Positions 27,944 to 36,729 of a stretch of 64,000 nt of DNA are shown piece by piece. The DNA comes from Chitinophaga caseinilytica. Lineage in GTDB: Bacteria; Bacteroidota; Bacteroidia; Chitinophagales; Chitinophagaceae. The stretch is taken from NCBI RefSeq assembly GCF_038396765.1, contig NZ_CP150096.1, positions 5,997,001 through 6,061,000 of the forward strand. Direction: 5' to 3'. Position numbers and translations under genes: made by a program. The notes under the pieces are model-generated. The model had not been told where the DNA came from, searched no databases, and saw only the letters and a program-made list of their open reading frames with translations. Position 1 is the stretch's first letter; each line of letters opens with the position of its first letter.

Positions 27944-30900
27944 ATGAAAAAGAGCAGGATTTTTCCCGGGCTCCCGGGAAAACATTTCCTAATAAAGCTT
28001 GCTGTTATGATGAAACTGACGGCTGCCATCCTGTTGACCGGTTTTCTCCACGTTTCCGCCGGTGTGTATTCGCAGGACAGGATCACGCTTCACATGAAGT
28101 CTGCCGATCTTAGAAAAGTGCTGAACGCCATAGAACAGAAATCCGGTTACCGGTTCCTGTACCATGAAAATCTGTTGAGCGATATGAGACGGGTGGACGT
28201 TTCGGTGGAAAACGCCGAAGTGCTTTCCGTGATGGAGCGCATGTTGCAATATTCTCCCCTCGCTTTCGAGCTGGTCAACGACCGGCTGATCGTGTTAAAA
28301 GAAGCCTACGGCGGAAGCGGCGGCCCCGGTCACGGGGCGCGTTACGGGTACCGATGGCCTCCCCATCCCCGGCGTGGCCATCCGCGTGAAAGGCAGCACC
28401 ACCGGCGCGATCTCCGATGCCCAGGGCATGTACTCCATCAACGCGCCCGAGGGCTCGGTGCTCATTTTTTCGTTCATCGGGTATAACACCAAAGAAGTGA
28501 CCGTGGGCGGGCAAAGCGTCATCAACGTCAGCCTCGACGTGGCGCAGGCCCAGCTGGAACAGGTGGTCGTAATCGGCTATGGCACCGCGCAAAAGCGCGA
28601 CCTAACCGGGTCCATCGTTTCCATCAAAGGCAGCGAAGTGGCCGACAAGCCCAGCGCCAACCCCATCACATCCCTCCAGGGCCGCGTGGCGGGCCTCACC
28701 ATCGTGAACAACGGCCGCATGAACACCGACCCCGACATCCGCATCCGCGGTACCAACACCATCAACGGCGTGAAACCGATTTTTGTGGTGGACGGGATCA
28801 TCAATGACAACATCAACTTCATCAACCCGGCAGACATCGCTTCCATGGAGATCCTGAAAGATCCCTCGTCGCTCGCCATCTTCGGCGTCCGCGGTGCCAA
28901 CGGTGTCATCATCATCTCCACCAAAAAGGCCGCCGCCGGGCAAACCGCCATCAATTTCAACTCCACCGTCGGCATCAAAAAAGTGACGGACCGCATCAAA
29001 CTGACCGACGCCGCACAGTTCAAAACACTGTTCGACGAGCAGCTGGCCAACCAGGGCAATCCCGCCTACGACTATACGAACTGGCAGGCCAATACCAACT
29101 GGCAGGACCAGATCTTCCAGGATGGGGTCCTCAACTATAACAACCTGAGCATCAGCAACGCTACCGACAAAAATAAATTCTACGCCGGGATGGGGTACAC
29201 CACCGAACAGGGCCTCATCAAGCATGAAAAACTGCAAAAGATCACGATCAACCTGAACAACGAGCTCCAGGTCAGCAAAGCCCTGAAATTCGGCGTCAAC
29301 TTCTCCGGCTACCGCGCGCTGCTGCCCGTCACCAAAGACGTGGGCGGCGCCATCAATGCCGCGCCCATCGCGCCGGTATACAACGAAGAATACGGCTTAT
29401 ACCATACCCTTCCCAGCTTCCAGCGCGCGCAGGTGTTCAACCCCATGTACGACGTGGAGCTGCGCAAAGGCATCGCACGCAACCTCGAATACCGCGCGGT
29501 AGGCAGCGTGTTCGGCGAGCTGAAACTCATGAGGGACCTCACTTTCCGGGCATCTTTCTTCGTAGATTACGGTTTCAACGTAAACCGCTCCTACACACCG
29601 CTCATTACGTTCTACAACCCGGAAATCAATCCCCCGCGCGATTCCGTGACCAAACTCACTTCCGTTAGCCAGGAACAGAACATCTACACGAAAGTGCAGA
29701 GCGACTACCTGCTGACTTACAAGCGCAGCTTCGGCCACCACAACATTACGGCGCTGGGCGGGTTCACCACCTACTACAATTCTTACGAGAAAACCTCCTC
29801 CACCGTGCAGCAACAGAAAGGCCGGCCGATCCCCAACGACCACCGCTTCTGGTACGCCAACGGCAATATCGGGGACGCCACCACGCTCCGCGGCGATGGC
29901 CGCGCCTGGGACATGGCCACCCTGTCTTACCTCGTGCGCGCGCTCTACGGCTATAAAAACAAATACCTGCTCAATGCTTCCTACCGCCTCGACGGGTCTA
30001 ACGCCTTCCAGGCCATCGGGAACCAGTGGCAACGCTTTGCCGCCGCCGGCGTGGCGTGGGTAGCCAGCGAGGAAGATTATCTCAAAGATGTTTCCTGGCT
30101 GCAATATCTCAAATTCAAAGGCAGCTACGGCGTATTGGGCAACCAGAACGTGGGCGACCGCCGCTATCCGGCCTATCCCAGTCTTACGGGTGCCAATTCC
30201 GGCATCTTCGGCGACAACATCGTGGTGGCCCTGCAACCCGAATATTTCGTGGACCCCGATCTCCATTGGGAAACCGCCCGCAGCTGGGAAGCCGGCTTCG
30301 AACTGACCACCCTCGGCAACCGGCTCCGCGCGGAAGTCAACTATTACAACAAGCTCACCAAAGACATCCTCGTGATCATCCCCGCCACCGGCCTTTCGGG
30401 CGGCGTGGGCGAAATGAAGAACGCCGGGACCGTGTCCAACAAAGGCTTTGAGCTGATGCTCAACTGGGCAGACAAGGTCGGCGAACATTGGAGCTACAAC
30501 ATCAGCGGCAACCTCACTACCATCAAAAATAAGGTGGAAGCCCTCAACCGCAAAGGATTCAACATCATCGACGGCCCCTCGTGGACGCAGGAAGGCTACC
30601 CCATCGGGTATTTCCACGGATATATCCACGACGGCATTTACCAGACGCAGGAAGAGATCATGAAATCGCCGGTGAACGAACTGGGCGAAGTGAAACCCGG
30701 AGACATCAAGTACCGCGATGTGAACGGCGACGGAAAGATCAATGCAGACGACCGTACCATCATCGGCAACCCCACACCCGATTTCACTTACGGCATTACC
30801 GCAACGGTCAGCTACAAACAATTGGATTTCGGCATCGAAGGCCAGGGCGTTTACGGCAACGAGATCTTCCGGAGCTGGGGCAACATCAGCACGTTCGCGC

Positions 30901-31259
30901 AGATGAATTACCCGCTGTACCGGATGGACCGCTGGCATGGCGTGGGCACCTCCAACTGGGAGCCCATCCTCCACACCGGCCGCGGCAACAACACCTACAA
31001 CTCTACCTACAACATCGAAGACGGCAGCTATTTCCGGATCCGGAACGTACAGCTGGGGTACACTTTCTCCCGCAAACAGCTGGACAGGATCGGGCTGCAG
31101 TCGCTCCGCCTGTTCGCCAATGCGCAGAACGTAAAGACCTTCAAGCGCAATTCCGGGTACACGCCTGAATTTGCCGGAGGTTCCACCTCCTTCGGGGTCG
31201 ACAACGGATCGTACCCCCTGCCGGCGATTTATTCTTTCGGCGTAAATGTAAACTTCTAA
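27944..31259 (+). CDS. SusC/RagA-family TonB-linked outer-membrane transporter with STN domain, frameshifted
   Basis: One gene of about 1105 codons split by a frame change between 28301 and 28330. The upstream frame (ATG 27944) gives a signal peptide, then an STN domain at about residues 48-116 (ITLHMKSADLRKVLNAI, YRFLYHENLLSDM). The downstream frame begins after the break as APVTGRVTGTDGLPIPGVAIRVKG, the CarboxypepD_reg-like domain. The SusC plug (LEQVVVIGYGTAQKRDLTGSI, LQGRVAGLTI, IRIRGTNTING, ILKDPSSLAIFGVRGANGV) and the C-terminal barrel ending in NVNF follow. One base removed or two added repairs the frame. With the STN domain this is a transducer-type receptor that should signal to FecR. 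It imports oligosaccharides together with the SusD protein encoded 12 bases later. If the break is real, STN and barrel are uncoupled. Confidence 0.88.
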
Positions 31260-31270
31260 ACTGCCGCAAC

Positions 31271-32764
31271 ATGAAAAAACTCATTCTTCCCATATTCCTG
31301 CTCGGTATCGGCGTTGCCGGCTGCAGCAAGTTCCTCGACCGTAAACCATTAGGCCAATATACCCAGGACGATCTCGGCCTCAGCGCGCTGGAAAGCCAGG
31401 TGATGGCCGCCTACGCCGGGCTTCGCACGGAAGGCTGCGCGGGCGTCAAGTTCGGCGCGGTGCACAGCATCCGGTCAGACGACGCCATGAAAGGCAGCAT
31501 CGCCAGCGACGGCGTGCCGGCCGAACAGATGTTCGATGATTTCATTTACCTGAAAGATTTCTGGCTGCTCAACGACTATTGGGGCGACCATTACAGGCTC
31601 GTGAAATTATGCAACGACGTGATCGGCGCGGTAGACAAAACCGCCAACCCGAACCCCGCCGAACTGGTGAACCGCGGCGAAGCCAAATTCCTCCGCGCCT
31701 ATGCCTACTTCAACCTCGTACGTGCTTTCGGCGAAGTGCCGAAGATCGATTTCGTGGTAACGAATACCACCGAAGGCAACGTGCCGAAGAAGTCCGTCGC
31801 GGAGATCTACGCGCTCATCGATGCCGACCTGCAGGAAGCCGCCAACGTGCTTCCTCCCACCTGGGGCCCCGAGTACATTGGCCGTACCACCAAATGGGCC
31901 GCCAAGGCCTTGCAGGCAAAAACCTGGATCACCCGTTCCAACTGGGGCTCCGCACTGGGCGCATGCCGTGAGATCATCAATTCCAACCAGTACCGTCTTT
32001 TCGAACCGTACTGGAAAGTGTTTTCCGAAGAAGGGGAAAACTGCCCCGAATCCATTTTCGAGATACAGGCGCTGTACAATTCCACACAGGATTACGGCAT
32101 CCAATACGCCAACTACCAGGGCGTGCGCGGCTCCGGCAACTGGGACCTTGGCTGGGGCTGGAACGTGCCCACACAAGACCTTTACGATGCTTTCGAGACC
32201 GGCGATCCCCGCCGCGAATACACCTGCATGGCCAACAACGCGCCCGAGCCGTATGGCATTGCCGGCACCATTACCTCGCAGGCAGGGTTTGTCGGGAAAT
32301 GGTACAACAGGAAGGCATACACGCATCCAAACGTCCGTAACTCCGCCGGCGGCAACGTTCCCCGTGCAGGGCGATGGCTTAACATGCGCATCGTCAGGTA
32401 TGCCGATGTGCTGCTCTGGGCCGCCGAAGCCGCCAACGAGCTGGGCGGCGCACAGAATACCACCGACGCGCTGCAGTGGCTGGAACTGATCAGGACGCGC
32501 GCCCGCCAGGGAGCGCCCGCAGGCACTTTGCCGAAAGTGGTCACCACCGTGCAGGCAGAACTGCGCGACGCCATCCGCCACGAAAGAAGGGTGGAATTCG
32601 GCATGGAGCACGAACGCTTCTACGACCTCGTACGCTGGGGCATCGCAGAACAAACGTTCGGACAGCTGGGCAAAAACTATCAACCCCGCAACCGCTACCT
32701 TCCCATCCCCCAGCCCGAAATCGACAAATCCGGCGGCGTGCTGAAACAGAATCCTGATTATTGA
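31271..32764 (+). CDS. SusD/RagB-family surface glycan-binding lipoprotein
   Basis: A 497-residue lipoprotein with lipobox at Cys18 (GIGVAGC). It has the SusD/RagB layout: N-terminal SusD-like TPR region (FLDRKPLGQYTQDDLGL, AKFLRAYAYFNLVRAFGEVP near residue 140) and the C-terminal RagB part (MRIVRYADVLLWAAEAANELG, IRHERRVEFGMEHERFYDLVRWG), ending in the usual LPIPQPEIDKSGG..QNPDY. It forms the lid over the SusC barrel and binds oligosaccharides at the cell surface. It lies 12 bases after susC and 21 bases before the LamG lipoprotein gene, in the same operon. Confidence 0.95.
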   Translation: MKKLILPIFLLGIGVAGCSKFLDRKPLGQYTQDDLGLSALESQVMAAYAGLRTEGCAGVKFGAVHSIRSDDAMKGSIASDGVPAEQMFDDFIYLKDFWLLNDYWGDHYRLVKLCNDVIGAVDKTANPNPAELVNRGEAKFLRAYAYFNLVRAFGEVPKIDFVVTNTTEGNVPKKSVAEIYALIDADLQEAANVLPPTWGPEYIGRTTKWAAKALQAKTWITRSNWGSALGACREIINSNQYRLFEPYWKVFSEEGENCPESIFEIQALYNSTQDYGIQYANYQGVRGSGNWDLGWGWNVPTQDLYDAFETGDPRREYTCMANNAPEPYGIAGTITSQAGFVGKWYNRKAYTHPNVRNSAGGNVPRAGRWLNMRIVRYADVLLWAAEAANELGGAQNTTDALQWLELIRTRARQGAPAGTLPKVVTTVQAELRDAIRHERRVEFGMEHERFYDLVRWGIAEQTFGQLGKNYQPRNRYLPIPQPEIDKSGGVLKQNPDY

Positions 32765-32785
32765 TCCTTTTAAACGATTACAATC

Positions 32786-33604
32786 ATGTCTATCCATAAA
32801 TCAATTTCCCTCCTCATCATAGCCGCAGGATTCGCTTCCTGCCAGAAAATGGAAAGGCCCCCGCTCGTCATCATCCCCGACGATGTGGCCAAGCTCAACG
32901 GCCCCCTGCAACGCAACCTCTGGTTCGAAGGCAGCGGGATCGACAGTATCTATTACGAAAAAGGCGTGGCCACGAACGTGGCGTACGACAATGGCGTGCA
33001 GGGCAAAGCCTACAAAGGCGCCACCAACTCCATGATGGTATTTACCGCCGGCTCAAAGATCGGGTCCATGACCAGCTTCACCGTCGCTTTCTGGATGAAC
33101 ACCCAAAAGCACACCGGCGGCGCCCAAAGCATCTTCATGCTGGGCCGGTCTACCGATTTTTGGGGGAATATGTTCGCGCTGGTGGAAGGGAACGACAATG
33201 CAGCCGACAATTCCATGCTGCTCAAATTCAACTTCGCCGGAAACTGGGTGGAGTTCAACAACAACAACGGCCTCAACCGCCTGCCCGACATGTACGGCAA
33301 ATGGAAGCATATCGCATTCCGGTACGACGAAAAAACATCGGTATTCAGCTTATTCGTGGATGGCGAAAAGTACCCCATTCCCGATGCGGTGGCCAACCGG
33401 ATGAAAGACAACAAGCCGCTGGGCGCCCTGGCGTTCAAAGACCCGTCGAAGTTCATCATCGGCGCCTTTCAGCAACACGCCGGCGTAAGCGGCAACCCCG
33501 ACGGCTGGATGCTTCGGTACACCGGGCTGCTCGACCAGTTCAAGGTATATACCGTGGCCGTTACGGACGCAGATATCAAAACATTATTTACCACGAAACG
33601 TTAG
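32786..33604 (+). CDS. LamG/concanavalin-like surface lipoprotein
   Basis: A 272-residue lipoprotein with lipobox at Cys19 (IAAGFASC). After a short linker the protein folds as a LamG/concanavalin A-like lectin domain: FTVAFWMNTQKHTGG, WKHIAFRYDEKTSVFSLFVDG, GLLDQFKVYTVAVTDADIKTL. Such domains in PULs usually bind the substrate glycan, so this is probably an accessory surface glycan-binding protein of the SusE/SusF kind in function though not in family. It sits between susD and the GH144 gene with short spacers (21 and 9 bases). It has no catalytic residues that I can recognise. Confidence 0.8.
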   Translation: MSIHKSISLLIIAAGFASCQKMERPPLVIIPDDVAKLNGPLQRNLWFEGSGIDSIYYEKGVATNVAYDNGVQGKAYKGATNSMMVFTAGSKIGSMTSFTVAFWMNTQKHTGGAQSIFMLGRSTDFWGNMFALVEGNDNAADNSMLLKFNFAGNWVEFNNNNGLNRLPDMYGKWKHIAFRYDEKTSVFSLFVDGEKYPIPDAVANRMKDNKPLGALAFKDPSKFIIGAFQQHAGVSGNPDGWMLRYTGLLDQFKVYTVAVTDADIKTLFTTKR

Positions 33605-33613
33605 ACCGCAACC

Positions 33614-34957
33614 ATGCTTAAACCCATTCTCTGGGTGTTCCTGTTACTGGGTAGCCTGTCGTCCTGCTCCGGCAAGGGCGACGGGGCTCCCGTTCCGGGG
33701 CCCGGGCCGTCGAAAGACACGGCCGACAAATTCGAGCGCATCTCGCGGGATGCGCTGTTGACCAAAGTGCAGCAGCAGACCTTCAAATACTTCTGGGACT
33801 TCGGGCACCCCGTCAGCGGCCTGTCCCGCGAGCGCAATACCTCCGGCGACATCGTGACTTCCGGCGGTACCGGCTTCGGCGTCATGGCCATTATTGTAGC
33901 CGTTCACCGCCAGTTCATCACCCGTGCGGAAGGGCTGGCCCGGCTGAAGAAGATGACAACATTTCTAAAAACCAAAGCCGTGGCCTATCACGGCGCTTAT
34001 CCGCACTGGTTCAACGGTGCCAGCGGCGCCACCGTTCCGTTCAGCGCCAACGACAATGGTGCCGATCTCGTGGAAACCTCCTATCTCATCCAGGGATTGT
34101 TGTGCGCGCGGCAGTTTTTTAATGGCGCGGGGGAAGAGGAATCCTCGCTCCGCAAAGACATCAACGACATCTGGCACGCCGTAGACTGGACTTTCTTCCG
34201 GAAAAACGGCGAACAGAAACTTTACTGGCACTGGAGCCCGGACAAGGGCTGGGCCATGAACATGGCCATTTCCGGCTGGAACGAGTGCCTCATCACTTAC
34301 GTGCTGGCCGCATCCTCCCCCACCCATGCCATCCCGAAATCCGTGTACGACGAAGGCTGGACCCGCAACGGCGCCATGCGTACCAACCGCACGTATTACG
34401 GCCTCCCGCTGCCGCTGGGCCCCGAATACGGCGGGCCGCTCTTCTTCGCCCACTATTCCTTCCTCGGCCTCGACCCTACCGGCCTCCGCGATCCACATGC
34501 CGACTATTGGGAACAGAACAAACGCCACGCCCTCATCAACTGGAACTACTGTAAAACCGACCCGCAAAACCGCGGATACTCCGAGAAATTATGGGGCCTC
34601 ACCGCCAGCGATATCAAAGACGGCTACACCGCCAGCTCCCCCACCAACGATGTGGGCGTTATCGCTCCCACCGCGGCACTGGCATCTTTTCCGTACACGC
34701 CCGAACAATCAGGCATGGCTTTGGATTACTTTTATTATAAGCTCGGCGACAAGCTCTGGAAGGAATATGGTTTCATCGACGCATTTTCGCCCAAAACCAA
34801 CTGGTTCGCCAGTTCCTTCCTCGCCATCGACCAGGGCCCGATCATCGTGATGATTGAAAATTACCGCAGCAAACTCCTCTGGCAGCTGTTTATGGGTTGC
34901 CCGGAAGTGAAGGCGGGATTGAAGAACCTGGGGTTTGAAAGTCCGTACATCCCATGA
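33614..34957 (+). CDS. GH144-type endo-beta-1,2-glucanase lipoprotein
   Basis: A 447-residue lipoprotein with lipobox at Cys18 (LGSLSSC). It has the (alpha/alpha)6 glucoamylase-like fold often called 'glucoamylase family protein': QQQTFKYFWDFGHPVSGLSRERN, TGGTGFGVMAIIVAVHR, WSPDKGWAMNMAISGWNECLITYVLA, LFFAHYSFLGLDPTGL, YTASSPTNDVGVIAPTAAL and IDQGPIIVMIENYRS. This family includes GH144, whose founding endo-beta-1,2-glucanase was described from Chitinophaga pinensis, so cleavage of beta-1,2-glucan into sophoro-oligosaccharides is the likely activity. Acidic residues in RERN, DLVE and NECLI are candidate active-site positions. Its stop overlaps the GH43-like start by four bases (ATGA). No beta-glucosidase or phosphorylase is seen nearby. 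Confidence 0.82.
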   Translation: MLKPILWVFLLLGSLSSCSGKGDGAPVPGPGPSKDTADKFERISRDALLTKVQQQTFKYFWDFGHPVSGLSRERNTSGDIVTSGGTGFGVMAIIVAVHRQFITRAEGLARLKKMTTFLKTKAVAYHGAYPHWFNGASGATVPFSANDNGADLVETSYLIQGLLCARQFFNGAGEEESSLRKDINDIWHAVDWTFFRKNGEQKLYWHWSPDKGWAMNMAISGWNECLITYVLAASSPTHAIPKSVYDEGWTRNGAMRTNRTYYGLPLPLGPEYGGPLFFAHYSFLGLDPTGLRDPHADYWEQNKRHALINWNYCKTDPQNRGYSEKLWGLTASDIKDGYTASSPTNDVGVIAPTAALASFPYTPEQSGMALDYFYYKLGDKLWKEYGFIDAFSPKTNWFASSFLAIDQGPIIVMIENYRSKLLWQLFMGCPEVKAGLKNLGFESPYIP

Positions 34958-36666
34958 TATTACGCAAAACGCTCACCGCACTGTTGTTGCTCGCCGGCGT
35001 GGAAACGCAGGCCCAGCAAACGTATTGCAACCCGATGAACCTCGACTACGGGTACACGCCCATCCCCAATTTCTCGGAATGGGGGCGGCACAGGGCCACG
35101 GCCGACCCGGTGATCGTTCCGTTCAAGGGCGATTTTTACCTCTTCAGCACCAACCAGTGGGGATACTGGCATAGCCCCGATCTGCTGAACTGGACCTTCG
35201 TGCCGCGGAAATTCCTCAAGCCATGGCACAAAGTGTACGACGAACTATGCGCCCCCGCCGCCTGGGCCATGGGCGACACCCTGTTCGTTTTCGGCTCCAC
35301 CTACACCGGCGATTTCCCCATCTGGATGAGCACCAACCCCAAGGCCAACGTCTGGACGGAAGCACTGGACTCACTCGGGATCGGCGGCTGGGACCCCGCG
35401 TTTTTCCCCGACGACGACGGGCGCCTCTACATGTACAACGGCAGCAGCAACCGCTACCCACTGTATGGCGTTGAAATGGACAGAAAAAGGTTTGCGCCGA
35501 AAGGCACGCGGAAGGAAATGTACCTGCTGGAAGACTGGCGCTACGGATGGCAGCGCTTCGGCGAATATAACGACAACACCTTCCTCGACCCGTTTATCGA
35601 AGGGGCCTGGATGACGAAGCACAATAACAAATATTACCTGCAATACGGTGCCCCCGGCACCGAGTTCTCCGGGTATGCAGACGGCGTGGTGGTCGGCGAA
35701 ACCCCGCTCGGCCCCTTCACCCCGCAGCCCGACCCCGTCAGCTACAAGCCCGGCGGATTTGCGCGGGGCGCCGGGCATGGCGCCACGTTCCAGGACAACG
35801 CGGGGAAATGGTGGCACATCAGCACCATCGCCATATCAGTGAAGAACAACTTCGAACGGCGGTTGGGGCTATGGCCCGCGGGGTTCGATAAGGAAGGCGT
35901 CATGTTCTGCAACACCGCCTTCGGCGATTACCCGCACTACGCCGACCAGCGCTTCACCGGTTGGATGTTGCTGAACTACCAGCGCCCCGTCACCGTTTCC
36001 TCCACCCTCGGCGCCTATCTGCCCAATTACGCGGTGGATGAAGACATCAAGACCTACTGGAGCGCGGCCACCGGCAACGCCGGAGAATGGATACAGACAG
36101 ACCTGGGCGCCGTTTCCACCGTACACGCCGTTCAGATCAACTACGCCGACCAGGACGCGGAATTCCTCGGCAAACAAACACATATCTTCCATCAATATAA
36201 ACTCTACCGCTCCACCGACGGCAAAAAATGGCACCTGTTGGCCGACAAAAGCCGCAACCGCACCGATGTGCCGCACGACTACATCCAGCTGGAAAAACCC
36301 CTGGAAACCCGCTTCCTCAAACTGGAAAACGTGCACATGCCCACCGGGAAGTTCGCCATCAGCGGCCTGCGCGCCTTCGGCAAAGGCCACGGCGCCGTCC
36401 CGGACACGGTTAAAACCTTCATGGTGCTGCGGACCGAAAAAGACAAACGGAGCGCCTGGCTGAAGTGGTCGCCCTCCAGCGATGCCTATGCGTACAACAT
36501 CTATTTCGGCACGCATCCGGAGAAGCTGTACAACTGCATCATGGTGCACGGTAAAAACGAATATTACTTTAAGGGAATGGACCGCACGCTGCCTTATTAC
36601 TTCCGCATCGAAGCGGTAAACGAAAACGGCGTATCGCCGCGCAGCCGGGTATTAAAATCAGAATAA
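34954..36666 (+). CDS. GH43-like five-blade propeller enzyme with F5/8 type C and fibronectin III domains
   Basis: A 570-residue secreted protein (signal MILRKTLTALLLLAGVETQAQ). The N-terminal 320 residues form a GH43-like five-blade propeller with the three expected acidic positions: ATADPVIVPFKGDFYLF (base), GGWDPAFFPDDDGRLYMY (second Asp) and FLDPFIEGAWMTKHNNKYYLQY (Glu acid). A discoidin/F5-8 type C domain (DEDIKTYWSAATGNAGEWIQTDLG, VHAVQINYAD) spans about residues 345-480. A fibronectin III domain (RSAWLKWSPSSDAYAYNIYFG) closes the protein. It is the last gene of the locus and overlaps the GH144 gene by four bases. Exact substrate is unknown; an activity on glucan side groups or on oligosaccharides made by GH144 is inference. 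Confidence 0.85.
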   Translation: MILRKTLTALLLLAGVETQAQQTYCNPMNLDYGYTPIPNFSEWGRHRATADPVIVPFKGDFYLFSTNQWGYWHSPDLLNWTFVPRKFLKPWHKVYDELCAPAAWAMGDTLFVFGSTYTGDFPIWMSTNPKANVWTEALDSLGIGGWDPAFFPDDDGRLYMYNGSSNRYPLYGVEMDRKRFAPKGTRKEMYLLEDWRYGWQRFGEYNDNTFLDPFIEGAWMTKHNNKYYLQYGAPGTEFSGYADGVVVGETPLGPFTPQPDPVSYKPGGFARGAGHGATFQDNAGKWWHISTIAISVKNNFERRLGLWPAGFDKEGVMFCNTAFGDYPHYADQRFTGWMLLNYQRPVTVSSTLGAYLPNYAVDEDIKTYWSAATGNAGEWIQTDLGAVSTVHAVQINYADQDAEFLGKQTHIFHQYKLYRSTDGKKWHLLADKSRNRTDVPHDYIQLEKPLETRFLKLENVHMPTGKFAISGLRAFGKGHGAVPDTVKTFMVLRTEKDKRSAWLKWSPSSDAYAYNIYFGTHPEKLYNCIMVHGKNEYYFKGMDRTLPYYFRIEAVNENGVSPRSRVLKSE

Positions 36667-36693
36667 TCGGGAATCGTCATCAGCCCAAAACTA

Positions 36694-36726
36694 AAAAAGG
36701 GTAAAGCGCGATGCTTTACCCTTTTT
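36694..36726. terminator. Bidirectional rho-independent terminator
   Basis: A perfect stem of 14 bases (36694-36707 AAAAAGGGTAAAGC with 36713-36726) around a five-base loop, with A and T tracts on either side. It ends both the SusC/SusD locus on the plus strand and the Prc gene on the minus strand. Confidence 0.88.
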
Positions 36727-36729
36727 CTT

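Noticed and set aside
28295..28335. Programmed frameshift in susC
   Set aside because: No slippery heptamer with a stimulator hairpin is visible, and SusC genes are not known to use one.
29397..30974. 525-codon minus-strand open frame
   Set aside because: Antisense to the SusC barrel, no family features.
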